Source of the DNA: Azoarcus sp. L1K30
GTDB lineage: Bacteria; Pseudomonadota; Gammaproteobacteria; Burkholderiales; Rhodocyclaceae
NCBI RefSeq assembly: GCF_018122735.1
Contig: NZ_JAGRRD010000001.1
Span: forward strand, 2,584,539-2,648,538
DNA length: 64,000 nucleotides
Direction: 5' to 3'
In this document: positions 44,339-52,865 of the stretch, one piece after another
How the letters are laid out: each line of letters begins with the position of its first letter
Position numbering within the stretch: position 1 is the first letter of the stretch
Program-made: the position numbers and the translations under genes
Notes under the pieces: model-generated
What the model was told of the DNA's origin: nothing
What the model saw: the letters and a program-made list of their open reading frames with translations, nothing else
Database searches by the model: none

Positions 44339-45208
44339 ATGACCTCCACGACAATCAACATGTCGCCTCCTTCTTCGCGAACGACGGACGCAAACCGTGG
44401 CAGCCGAAGACAGAAATGGCTTAGCGAACCGCTGGTCCACTTTCTCCTGATAGGCGCCCTGCTGTTCGCCATCGATCATTTCCTGATTTCCTCGGGAGAC
44501 ACCTCGTCACGTATCGTGGTGAGCGCCAAAGTCGATGAACTCGCTCAGGAAGCTTTTCGCCAGGCCCGCGGCCACGCGCCCAACGCTGAAGAGTTGCAAG
44601 CGCTGCGCCAACGCTGGGTGGACAACGAAGTGCTCTACCGTGAAGGCCTTGCGCTACAGCTCGACAAGGGCGATACGACCATTCGTGACCGGGTCATTTT
44701 CAAGACCCTGAGCATCATCGAAGCAAAGGTCAAACTGCCGGAATACGACGACGGTACTCTTCGCGCCTGGTTCGAGAAGAATCGTGCGCGTTATGACGAG
44801 CCCGCCCGCTACGACTTCCTCGAGGCCGTGCCCGGCAAGGACCACTCCGAGTCGGCCATCCGCAGCTTCGTCGCCGCACTCAATGCGGGCACGGACGGCA
44901 ATGCCAACGCCGGATTGCGCGTTTTCAAAGGTCGTCCATTCGCGAATATCGAACAGAGTTACGGCACCGAATTCGCGCAATCGCTCAAATCCGCCACAAC
45001 CGGGCAATGGCATGCACTGCGCGATCGCAACGAATGGCGAGCCATCCGCCTCCAGGCCGTCGTCGCACCACGCCCCGCCGAATTCGAGCAACTGCGCAAC
45101 GTCATTGTTCAGGACTGGACCGATGCGACCATGGCCGAGCAGCGCAGCGCCGAAGTCGCCCGCATGGCCAGAAAATACTCGATCAGCTTCACCGCGGACC
45201 CTAAATGA
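44339..45208 (+). CDS. Membrane-anchored PpiC/parvulin-like protein
   Basis: 289 aa. A single N-terminal membrane anchor (EPLVHFLLIGALLFAIDHFL, residues 30-50) is followed by a SurA/PpiD-like helical region. That region contains LAQEAFRQARGHAPNAEELQ and RWVDNEVLYREGLAL, the latter being the typical (W)..NE.LYREAL motif. The C-terminal part (KNRARYDEPARYDFLEAVPG to VVAPRPAEFEQLR) is a shortened or degenerate parvulin domain without a clear HxxH active-site pattern. It probably works as a periplasmic chaperone. The stop overlaps the first HupE-like gene by 4 bp. PpiC-like and HupE-like genes are often paired in environmental proteobacteria (general recollection). Confidence 0.8.
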   Translation: MTSTTINMSPPSSRTTDANRGSRRQKWLSEPLVHFLLIGALLFAIDHFLISSGDTSSRIVVSAKVDELAQEAFRQARGHAPNAEELQALRQRWVDNEVLYREGLALQLDKGDTTIRDRVIFKTLSIIEAKVKLPEYDDGTLRAWFEKNRARYDEPARYDFLEAVPGKDHSESAIRSFVAALNAGTDGNANAGLRVFKGRPFANIEQSYGTEFAQSLKSATTGQWHALRDRNEWRAIRLQAVVAPRPAEFEQLRNVIVQDWTDATMAEQRSAEVARMARKYSISFTADPK

Positions 45209-46170
45209 AAGCGCTGCTCGCAACCCTGGTCGCACTCATCGCACTTGCGTCATCGCCCGCCTATTCGCATGAGCTGAGCATGGCAGAGCTGGAGGTTCGA
45301 GAGACCGCTGCAGGCACGTTCGTCACGACCTGGCTAGCAAGTGGCAACGTACCGCCAGGTCAGGAGTTGACGCCGATCTGGCCCAAGGGCTGCAGCAGCC
45401 AGGACGAGCAGGTGCAGTGCGGCAGCGGCGGCATGTCGGGCATGCTGAAGATGGAAGGCATCGGTCAGAGCTACTCGGCAGCACTGATCAAGGTCTACTG
45501 GCGCGACGGCAGCCTCCACGTCTATCCGCTGACGGCTGCCCAGCCCTCGGCACGCCTGCTCGACACCACCAGCGGCAGCGTCGCCGATACTGCCATTGCC
45601 TACGCGAACCTTGGTATCGAGCACATCCTGCTTGGTGTCGATCACCTGCTTTTCGTGCTCGGCCTGTTGCTGATCGTGGGCAACCGCTGGATGCTCCTGA
45701 AGACGATCACCGCCTTCACCGTGGCGCACAGCATCACCCTGGCCATTGCCACCTTCGGTGTCGCCCACGTCGCGCCCGCACCGTTGAACGCCGCCATTGC
45801 ACTGTCCATCCTGTTTCTCGGCCCCGAAGTCGTGCGCTGCTGGCGCGGAGAAACCAGCTTCACCATCCGCCATCCATGGATCGTGGCCTTCGCCTTCGGC
45901 CTGCTCCACGGCTTCGGTTTCGCCAGCGGCCTGGCCGAGCTGGGCTTGTCACGCGACCAGATACCCCTGGCCTTGCTGATGTTCAACGTTGGCGTCGAAA
46001 TCGGCCAGCTGGGCTTCGTACTGTGCATCCTGCTGCTCTTCCGCTCGCTGCGATTGCTGGCGTTCGAGCGTTCAAGCGTGGCCGAACGCCTCCCCGGCTA
46101 TCTCGTCGGCACGCTCGGCGCATTCTGGACCATCCAGCGCGTTTTCATCCTGCTCAAAGGAATCGCATGA
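45205..46170 (+). CDS. HupE/UreJ_2-type membrane protein with periplasmic N-terminal domain
   Basis: 321 aa. A signal peptide (residues 1-21, MKALLATLVALIALASSPAY) and a beta-rich periplasmic domain of about 105 residues precede six to seven membrane helices. The membrane part starts LGIEHILLGVDHLLFVLGLL, with the HX5DH motif of HupE metal permeases. FTVAHSITLAIATFG and FGLLHGFGFASGLAELG follow, further conserved His positions of the HupE/UreJ_2 family. It may move Ni2+, Co2+ or another metal across the inner membrane. It overlaps the preceding PpiC-like gene and the following hupE by 4 bp each. Confidence 0.85.
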   Translation: MKALLATLVALIALASSPAYSHELSMAELEVRETAAGTFVTTWLASGNVPPGQELTPIWPKGCSSQDEQVQCGSGGMSGMLKMEGIGQSYSAALIKVYWRDGSLHVYPLTAAQPSARLLDTTSGSVADTAIAYANLGIEHILLGVDHLLFVLGLLLIVGNRWMLLKTITAFTVAHSITLAIATFGVAHVAPAPLNAAIALSILFLGPEVVRCWRGETSFTIRHPWIVAFAFGLLHGFGFASGLAELGLSRDQIPLALLMFNVGVEIGQLGFVLCILLLFRSLRLLAFERSSVAERLPGYLVGTLGAFWTIQRVFILLKGIA

Positions 46171-46775
46171 CCTCCGTTCACGCTCGCTCAAACGGCCTTG
46201 GCCTGATTATCGGACTCATCGGGTCGCTGTTTCCCCTCGCCGCGCTCGCCCACACCGAATCCGGCCAGGCGGCCGGTCTGCTATCCGGCCTCTCGCACCC
46301 GGTATCCGGCCTCGATCACGTCCTCGCCATGGTCGCCGTCGGGCTATGGGGTGCAATCCTTGGCGCACCTGCAATCTGGACTCTTCCGGTCGCGTTTCCC
46401 GTCATGATGGCCTTCGGCGGCCTGCTGGGTCTGCTCGGCATCCCCCTGCCCGGCGTGGAGATCGGCATCGCACTGTCAGCAGTCATATTGGGCAGCGCCG
46501 TTCTCACCCAGGTTCGCCCCTCACTGGGGATCGCCACCGCCATCGTCGCGGTATTTGCCGTCTTTCACGGCCACGCGCATGGTACGGAGTTGCCCGAGGG
46601 CGCCAGCGGCCTGCTGTACAGCATGGGCTTCGTCATCGCCACCGGCCTGCTGCACGGCGCAGGCATCGTCATTGGCACCGCCGACCGCTGGCAGGCTGGC
46701 AGGCAAGCCATTCGCGCGGCCGGGGGCAGCGTCGCCCTCGCCGGCCTGTTCTTCCTGTGGCGAGCAATGGCATGA
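46167..46775 (+). CDS. HupE-type nickel/cobalt permease homolog
   Basis: 202 aa, canonical HupE size. After a signal-like segment the mature chain begins AHTESG. It then has LSHPVSGLDHVLAMVAVGLW, the diagnostic HX5DH motif in helix 1. FAVFHGHAHGTELPEGAS is the second His-rich HupE motif, and GLLHGAGIVIG the third. HupE of Rhizobium imports Ni2+ for hydrogenase, and related proteins handle cobalt. No hydrogenase or urease genes are in this window, so its use here is open. It overlaps both neighbours by 4 bp. Confidence 0.88.
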   Translation: MTSVHARSNGLGLIIGLIGSLFPLAALAHTESGQAAGLLSGLSHPVSGLDHVLAMVAVGLWGAILGAPAIWTLPVAFPVMMAFGGLLGLLGIPLPGVEIGIALSAVILGSAVLTQVRPSLGIATAIVAVFAVFHGHAHGTELPEGASGLLYSMGFVIATGLLHGAGIVIGTADRWQAGRQAIRAAGGSVALAGLFFLWRAMA

Positions 46776-47374
46776 CCCCGCATGCCTCGCGAGCGAGCCT
46801 GATCGCCGCACTGACCGTCGCCGCCTCGCCGGCCGAAGCCCATCTGGTTCAGACCGGCTTCGGCGTGTTCTATGACGGTGTGGCGCACCTTGCGGTCACA
46901 CCGTCGGATCTGCTCATCATTTTAGCGCTCGGCTTGCTCGCTGGCCAGCGCGGTCCGCGAGCAGCCCGTCTCGCGGTCATCGCACTCCCGCTCGCGTGGC
47001 TGGCGGGTGGCCTCATCGGCGCACGATGGACGACCGACGTCGATTTCACCTGGATGACCACGCTGCCTTTCCTGATCATCGGCGCGCTGGTTGCTCTCGA
47101 TGCGAAAATCCAGGCGCACGCGGTGCTTCTCATTGCCACCGTGGCAGGCATGGTCCACGGCCTCGTCAACGGCGCAAGCATGGCGCCCGCCGGGGCCGGC
47201 ACGCTGGCAATCGTTGGTGCAGTATGCGGTGTGGCATGCCTCTCCACGGCGCTGACCGCCGAGATCACTGCTCTGCCCGCCGGCTGGCCCCGCATCGCAG
47301 TACGTGCCGCCGGAAGCTGGATCACTGCAACCGGCATGCTGATGTTCGGCTGGCTGCTGCACACGGCGAGCTAG
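46772..47374 (+). CDS. Degenerate HupE/UreJ-like membrane protein
   Basis: 200 aa. After a signal segment ending in AEAH there are about six membrane helices arranged as in HupE. The helix-1 motif reads VAHLAVTPSDLLIILALGLL, where HupE has HX5DH: the first His and the Asp remain, the second His is replaced by Leu. The second motif region retains MVHGLVNGASMAPAG. It is likely a paralog that has lost part of its metal site and forms a complex with the other two. Its stop shares the palindrome CTAG (47371-47374) with the convergent DUF6515 gene. Confidence 0.75.
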   Translation: MTPHASRASLIAALTVAASPAEAHLVQTGFGVFYDGVAHLAVTPSDLLIILALGLLAGQRGPRAARLAVIALPLAWLAGGLIGARWTTDVDFTWMTTLPFLIIGALVALDAKIQAHAVLLIATVAGMVHGLVNGASMAPAGAGTLAIVGAVCGVACLSTALTAEITALPAGWPRIAVRAAGSWITATGMLMFGWLLHTAS

Positions 47375-48027
47375 CGAACCGTGTAACCTCGCGCTTCAAG
47401 GCAGGCCGTCATCGCACGCAGGTAATCGGCACGACGGCGTTCCGCCTGCTCGGGGCCGACGCCGCCATAACTCAGGGTGGGGTCATAGCCTGTCTGCGCA
47501 CTGCCCCATTCGTGACATTCGTATCGATCCGTGGCCTGGGCCTTCTCTGACTGTTTCAGCCTGGGATACACAAACAGGTTGTCCTGCCCGCTCGCGTATG
47601 TCGGCGCCTCGCTTTGCCGGGGTGGCTCGACAACGACGTAGCCACGATCATCGCGTGCGTAGTAAACATCGTCGTACCGGTAGAGCATTCGTCCGCCAAT
47701 GCTCAAGGTCACGAATCCGCCTGGCAGTACAGGCACGACGAGACCGATGGGCGGTGCCACCACCACGAAACGTGCCCCCATCGGGCGAAACCAGTGGCCC
47801 CCCGAATAGTAGAAGTCCACATCGCGATGGCGGACAACCCGGTAATCCTGCGGCAGCCTCGGCACGACGACGCCGCGCGTGTACCGACGCTCACCCCGAT
47901 CTGCGCGCTGATCGCGGTCACTCCCCCGGTGAGGGGGATCGGCCTGCACGACGCCGGCACCAAGAATCAGGCCGATGCAGAACAAGGCACGCACCGACCC
48001 GGAAACGCTTGACGAACTGGAAGGCAT
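47371..48027 (-). CDS. DUF6515-type secreted protein with C-terminal ECHEW motif
   Basis: 218 aa from ATG 48027, supported by AAAAGGAG 5 bp upstream; a GTG at 48033 is less likely. A signal peptide (residues 1-30) is followed by an Arg/Asp-rich stretch. Then come VVVPRLPQDYRVVRHRDVDF, FYYSGGHWFRPMGARFVVV and PIGLVVPVLPGGFVTLSIGG, the DUF6515 repeat pattern. The C-terminus has DRYECHEWGSAQTGYDPTL and AMTACLEARGYTVR, also present in the lipoprotein upstream of it. It is probably a periplasmic or outer-membrane envelope protein of unknown role. It converges on the third HupE-like gene with a shared CTAG. Confidence 0.75.
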   Translation of the reverse strand: MPSSSSSVSGSVRALFCIGLILGAGVVQADPPHRGSDRDQRADRGERRYTRGVVVPRLPQDYRVVRHRDVDFYYSGGHWFRPMGARFVVVAPPIGLVVPVLPGGFVTLSIGGRMLYRYDDVYYARDDRGYVVVEPPRQSEAPTYASGQDNLFVYPRLKQSEKAQATDRYECHEWGSAQTGYDPTLSYGGVGPEQAERRRADYLRAMTACLEARGYTVR

Positions 48028-48039
48028 ATTCACTCCTTT

Positions 48040-48663
48040 TTACCGACTGGACGATTGAACCCGGTACCCGCGCCCATCCAGGCACGCCTCAATGGCGCGC
48101 CGGTAGCGATCCTCAGCCTCGGAGTAAGTCTGATCGCTTGTTGCGGCACGGTGGGCATAGGCTTCCTCCATGCGCTCGGCGCGGGCCTGTCTTGCAGCGT
48201 CGCTCGATGCCCCTGCGACGGCCCCGACCACCGCGCCGACGAGGGCGCCATCACCGGCGTGATGGGGATTGGAGACCGCAGCCCCCACCACGGCGCCCGC
48301 CAGCGTGCCCTGAACGAGTCCGGTACCGGCAGGCGGCGAAGCCTCCACCCGCGGCACAGCCGCGGGAGTCGGGCGACTCATCGTCGCTGGATCGAAACCC
48401 GACTGACGCACTGCCCATTCATGACATTCAAAGCGATCTCTCCGCAGCTGGTCCGCGCCCTGCCCCCGTTCCGGGTAAATTGCGAGATCCGTAACCGACC
48501 TGCTGACGTGCTGCGGCGGAGGCACATCGGCACCGGGGACGCGGCGAGCGTACTCCACCGACCTCGGCTGGGGGAAAGCACACCCGCCGATCAAAGCAAC
48601 CGCCACCAGAATCACCACCACGGGACGGAGCAAACCACGTCGCGCGCCAGTATTGCAGAACAT
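48040..48663 (-). CDS. Glycine-zipper lipoprotein with ECHEW motif
   Basis: 207 aa. The signal ends in the lipobox LIGGC, so the mature protein is a lipoprotein (lipid Cys at about residue 28). A small motif region RFECHEWAVRQSGFDPATM follows. Next is a glycine zipper (LVQGTLAGAVVGAAVS, GALVGAVVGAVAGAS), typical of membrane-inserting or assembly lipoproteins. The C-terminus AEDRYRRAIEACLDGRGYRV matches the end of the neighbouring DUF6515 protein. It lies 12 bp upstream of that gene on the same strand, so they are likely one operon whose parts arose from a shared domain. Confidence 0.78.
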   Translation of the reverse strand: MFCNTGARRGLLRPVVVILVAVALIGGCAFPQPRSVEYARRVPGADVPPPQHVSRSVTDLAIYPERGQGADQLRRDRFECHEWAVRQSGFDPATMSRPTPAAVPRVEASPPAGTGLVQGTLAGAVVGAAVSNPHHAGDGALVGAVVGAVAGASSDAARQARAERMEEAYAHRAATSDQTYSEAEDRYRRAIEACLDGRGYRVQSSSR

Positions 48664-48890
48664 CAGACGACCTCCGAAATAGAGACCCGCAGAAGCCGAA
48701 CAGCCTCACGGCCGTTCCCCGACTCTGCGCCGGTGCGTTCGCACGCCGAATGGCGCGAGCGACCCGTCAAGAATCAGTGCCAGGGCACAGGAGCGAGTGT
48801 CTCCCCGCAGTGGCCCGCGCTGATGTCTTCGTGTAGTCCTTCGTAAGGGAATGTATTCGCCGACGTCTGACCGCGGCGGCAGACCTGCCG

Positions 48891-49337
48891 CTATCCGGGG
48901 ATGTCCGGCTCGACCAGCTTCGCAAGCTGTTCCAGCGACTCCTGCCACCCCAGATAGCACATCTCGACTGGAATCGCTTCCGGAATGCCCTGCTGCACAA
49001 TGCTCAACTCGGTTCCGCAAACAACCGCAGTGAGCGACACCGTCGTCTCCATTTCGCCAGGCATGCCCGGATCATCGAAGCGGTCGGAGTAGCGAATGCG
49101 CGCATCCGGCACCAGCTCGAAATATTCGCCGCCAAAGGCATGGGCATTGCCGCTGGCGAAATGGGTGAACGACATTCGGAACCCTCCGCCGACCCTTGCG
49201 TCCAGCTGATGGACGGTACAGGTGTAGCCGTATGGCGGCAACCACTTGGCCATTGCCTCGGCATTCAGAAAAGCACGATAGACGCGCGCCGGCGTGGCGC
49301 GAAGCATGCGGTGAAGACGAACGGTACCGGTGCCCAT
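48891..49337 (-). CDS. AHSA1/SRPBCC family protein
   Basis: 148 aa from ATG 49337 (MGTGTVRLHRMLRATPARVY). It shows the START-like fold sequence of AHSA1 proteins: VYRAFLNAEAMAKWLPPYGY, VGGGFRMSFTH, GGEYFELVPDARIRYSDRFD and the C-terminal CYLGWQESLEQLAKLVEP. Bacterial members are mostly of unknown function, and some bind hydrophobic ligands. An upstream ATG at 49361 would add eight residues. It is monocistronic, with about 280 bp separating it from the divergent chemoreceptor. Confidence 0.85.
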   Translation of the reverse strand: MGTGTVRLHRMLRATPARVYRAFLNAEAMAKWLPPYGYTCTVHQLDARVGGGFRMSFTHFASGNAHAFGGEYFELVPDARIRYSDRFDDPGMPGEMETTVSLTAVVCGTELSIVQQGIPEAIPVEMCYLGWQESLEQLAKLVEPDIPG

Positions 49338-49618
49338 GGCGGGTCCTCCACTGGATGGCATTGCGAGCGCCCGGTGTTACGGGCCCTCGGCGATTCATCC
49401 TAGTCGCTGCAACAATCAACGGGTAGCCTCTTCTCGAAACGCAGATCCTTCAAAGGGTTACTCCTGATTGCAACAGACCGTCAATCGGTGACAATCCGCA
49501 GCACGGATGCCGAAGAGCATCGACCGAGGGGCGACCCGCCCCCGACCCAACATAACGAATGCCGCACGGCGCGATCTGACCGCAGCGGCGCCCCTCGATC
49601 AGAAATTCTGGAGAACAC

Positions 49619-51493
49619 ATGTTCATGTCGCTCAAGGCGAGGATGATTGCATTCACGCTGATTGTGATTGCGTTAATTTCCCTGCTGCTGTGCGGTGTCG
49701 CGTACTGGAGGATGAAAGACGCGATGACCGAGGCCATTCACACGCAGATTGGCCAGGCGGCCGAAGCCAAGGTCAGTTTCGTCACCGAATGGGTATCTGC
49801 GCGTCAGGCGATAGTGGCGTCGATCCTGAGCCGGTTCGGCGAGGAAGCCCTGAAGCCGATGCTGGACCAGGCTCAGGAGGCAGGCCGGTTCGACGACACC
49901 TATGTCGGCCAGCCGGACGCCACCATGACGCAGTTCTCTCGCGCCACCCCGGTTCCGCCCGGCTACGATCCGACCGGGCGACCGTGGTACGTGGCGGCGG
50001 TTGCATCGTCCGAGGCAATCGCCTCGCCGCCTTACATAGACGCATCGACCAAGCAGCCCATCATCACCTTTGCCAAGGCGCGGCGCGACGACGGCAAGGT
50101 AGTTGCGGTCGCCGGTGGCGATGTCACGCTCAAACGCGTGGTCGACGAAGTCGTGTCGGGAAAACTCCCCGGTGAAGGCTACGCATTCCTGATCACGGAC
50201 AACGGGCTCGTGATTGCGCATCCGGCCAAGGACACGGGGTTGAAAAAGATCTCCGACGTCATCCCTGGCTTCGACCTCGCAACGGTCGAACGCAATGGGC
50301 AGATCCGTAGCGTTTCACTGGCGGGCGAGTCCGTGCTGATGTCCATGTATCCGGTCGGAAAGACCGGCTGGCTGCTCGGCATCCTTGTGCCGGAATCGAA
50401 GGCAATGGCGCCGATCTCGCGACTGATGTGGGGCATGTCCGGCCTGATGGCGGTCGGCCTCATTCTCGGCTTCTTCGTCGCCTCTGTCGGCATCACCCGC
50501 ATGCTCAACGGCATGACGCTGATGCGAGATGCCATGCGTAGCATGGCCCAGGGCGGTGGCGATCTCACGGTGAGCCTGTCGGTCGATAGCCGCGACGAAG
50601 TCGGCGAGACCAAGGACGCGTTCAACCGCTTTCTCGCCACCCTGCGAAAAATGGTCGGCGGCGTCAAGGCCGACGCGGGCAGACTGGTGGACGGGATCGA
50701 GCGGGTCGGGCAGGAGACCAAGCGCATCAGCGCACACTCGAAACAGCAGGCCAACTTCGCCAATGCCACGGCTGCAGCGGTCGAACAGATGACTGCGAGC
50801 GTCAGCCATATTGCCGACTCTGCACGCAACGCCGAGTCGATGACCCGCCAGGCGGGCGAAGCATCGAGAACGATCGCAGAGGATGTGCGTGCCACGGCGC
50901 GAGAAATCGAACTCGTCTCCAGCACCGTCGAACAGCTCGCCTCCGTGCTCAACGGTCTCGACAGCCGTTCGGGTCAGATCAGCAACATCGTGGGCGTGAT
51001 CAAGGACATTTCCGACCAGACCAATCTCCTCGCCCTCAACGCTGCGATCGAGGCCGCCCGCGCCGGCGAGCAGGGGCGCGGCTTCGCCGTGGTCGCCGAC
51101 GAAGTCAGGAAACTCGCCGAACGCACGGGCGTGTCGACCCACGAGATCGAGAACATGATCCGTCAGATCCAGGAGGAGACCAAGGCCGCTGTCGGCAGCA
51201 TGGAAACCGCGCTCAAACAGGTTCAGAGCGGCGTGCAGAAGTCGCAGGCGGTCACCGGCTCGATCAGGCAGATCGAGGAGAATTCGCAGGAAGTGGAACG
51301 AGCGCTCGAGGCCATCGCAACCGCGACGTCCGAACAATCCACGGCCAGCCACGAGATCGCCATCACAATAGAGCGAATCCACGAGATGACGACCAGCTCC
51401 GACGCCTCCATCCAGCAGATGCAGTCCGAAACCAATCAGTTGAGCGGGCTGGCACGCGAGTTGCGCACCATGATGGAGCAGTTTCGCGTGTAG
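49619..51493 (+). CDS. Methyl-accepting chemotaxis protein with dCache-type sensor
   Basis: 624 aa. ATG 49619 follows a TGGAGA box. The first membrane helix ([20 protein letters not shown]) is followed by a periplasmic dCache sensor (about 35-270) with [14 protein letters not shown] and [16 protein letters not shown], hallmarks of dCache_1 sensors. The second helix lies near 275-300, then a HAMP domain. The signalling domain has [20 protein letters not shown] at about residues 465-485 and [17 protein letters not shown]. It senses a small molecule and controls CheA; dCache_1 receptors often bind amino acids. It is monocistronic. Confidence 0.93.
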   Translation: MFMSLKARMIAFTLIVIALISLLLCGVAYWRMKDAMTEAIHTQIGQAAEAKVSFVTEWVSARQAIVASILSRFGEEALKPMLDQAQEAGRFDDTYVGQPDATMTQFSRATPVPPGYDPTGRPWYVAAVASSEAIASPPYIDASTKQPIITFAKARRDDGKVVAVAGGDVTLKRVVDEVVSGKLPGEGYAFLITDNGLVIAHPAKDTGLKKISDVIPGFDLATVERNGQIRSVSLAGESVLMSMYPVGKTGWLLGILVPESKAMAPISRLMWGMSGLMAVGLILGFFVASVGITRMLNGMTLMRDAMRSMAQGGGDLTVSLSVDSRDEVGETKDAFNRFLATLRKMVGGVKADAGRLVDGIERVGQETKRISAHSKQQANFANATAAAVEQMTASVSHIADSARNAESMTRQAGEASRTIAEDVRATAREIELVSSTVEQLASVLNGLDSRSGQISNIVGVIKDISDQTNLLALNAAIEAARAGEQGRGFAVVADEVRKLAERTGVSTHEIENMIRQIQEETKAAVGSMETALKQVQSGVQKSQAVTGSIRQIEENSQEVERALEAIATATSEQSTASHEIAITIERIHEMTTSSDASIQQMQSETNQLSGLARELRTMMEQFRV

Positions 51494-51647
51494 GGACGGG
51501 CAGCTTGGCGTCGCCCCGAGGCCCCCGTGCACCGCAGACCGGGGCATCGGCGAGAGGGTTCTCCGCCTTGCGCCTGATGCAACGTCCGCGCCAGACGTCG
51601 TCAGCGCAGGGGGTCGGGCCTTCAAAAGGGGCTGGACGCCTCTTGCG

Positions 51648-52709
51648 TCAAACCGCCAGATCGATCTGGCTCACCGTCCCCGTGCTTCCATCCTCGCGCA
51701 GATACACGCTGCTTGCGCGCATCAACGCCTGGGTTTCATTCGCGGCATTGTTGACGCTGAACCGGGTGTCGACACGACCGAGATAAAAGGCGCCGATGCC
51801 CGCCTCATTGAGTGCCTGTACACGCCCCTTGCCTTCGGCATCGGGTTGCCACACGCGCAACTGCGACCACGCCGCATCCGATTCGTCGATCCAGCCATTG
51901 CCATCGGAATCCAGCGCAGCCAGTTCGGCGAAACCGTCGCCGCTCGTCGGGCCGAACAGCTCACGCCCGTCGTCGATACGACCGTTGCCATTGCGGTCGA
52001 AGGCGAGGAAGCCGCTGCCGCCGATCATCGGCAGCATCTCCTTGTTACCGTCGCCGTTGAGGTCGAACTCGAAGCGCACATCGGACAAGGCCGCCGATGA
52101 CCCGCCGAAATCGAGTACCAGTGGATCCTTCACGCGCTGGTCGCCGGCGCGCACGCTTACCGAGGCCGATTCGCTATAGCTGCGCGTCATGGTAAAGCCA
52201 AGCTCGAAGCGGATTTCCGTACCATCGGCGGTGCGTACCACACCCGCGGCGCTGAACGACGTGCTCTCGGACTCCGAATACGCCACGCTGGCATCGAACT
52301 CGAGCCCGAACCCCGCGCGTCGGGGAGCGCCCGCGCGGCCCGTGTCCGTCGCCGCCGCAGTCTCATCCGCACCCGCCGCAGCGGCACTTTCGACCGCCCG
52401 CAGATCTCGCATGCTGAAGCGGCGCACCGGTTCGCCAGTCAGAAACTCGATCATCCGGATCAGCATCGACAGCCGGGGGTCGTTGTCTGAGGCCTCGTCC
52501 AGATCTGCCGCGGCAGCGGCCTCCGACTCCCGGGTTGACGCGTCGGCCTGCTGAGCCGCATGCGCCGCATCGGAGATCCGCACCTGGCCGCGCCCTTCGC
52601 CCGCCATCCCCGTGCCATCGCGCCACGACTCGAGACGCGCGTTCATATCGAAAGACTGGGTGAACTGCCGGGAGGACTGCAGTTCGATACTGGAGGCAGC
52701 GACTTTCAT
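51648..52709 (-). CDS. EF-hand/dockerin-like calcium-binding repeat protein
   Basis: 353 aa from ATG 52709, preceded by GAGGTG; a start at 52739 is possible. Residues 1-150 are low-complexity and Ala/Ser/Glu-rich. A beta-rich middle part follows (EFDASVAYSESESTSF). The C-terminal half has three calcium loops: DLNGDGNKEMLPM, DRNGNGRIDDGRELFG and DSDGNGWIDESDAAWSQLRV. This arrangement is common in calcium-binding regions of type I-secreted proteins, but no signal peptide or RTX nonapeptides are present. It is divergent from the HD-GYP gene. Location and function are unknown. Confidence 0.72.
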   Translation of the reverse strand: MKVAASSIELQSSRQFTQSFDMNARLESWRDGTGMAGEGRGQVRISDAAHAAQQADASTRESEAAAAADLDEASDNDPRLSMLIRMIEFLTGEPVRRFSMRDLRAVESAAAAGADETAAATDTGRAGAPRRAGFGLEFDASVAYSESESTSFSAAGVVRTADGTEIRFELGFTMTRSYSESASVSVRAGDQRVKDPLVLDFGGSSAALSDVRFEFDLNGDGNKEMLPMIGGSGFLAFDRNGNGRIDDGRELFGPTSGDGFAELAALDSDGNGWIDESDAAWSQLRVWQPDAEGKGRVQALNEAGIGAFYLGRVDTRFSVNNAANETQALMRASSVYLREDGSTGTVSQIDLAV

Positions 52710-52865
52710 GGCAAGCACCTCGAAAACGGAGACCGACATGCCATTAACGACCGCTGCCAGAAATTCTTTAGTACGACTTGCGCACATAGCCACCGTGATC
52801 GCCGGGCCTGCAGAGCGCGAAGGTCTGTGCGATGATCCATCCGACATGTATTGAGGCCACGGATC

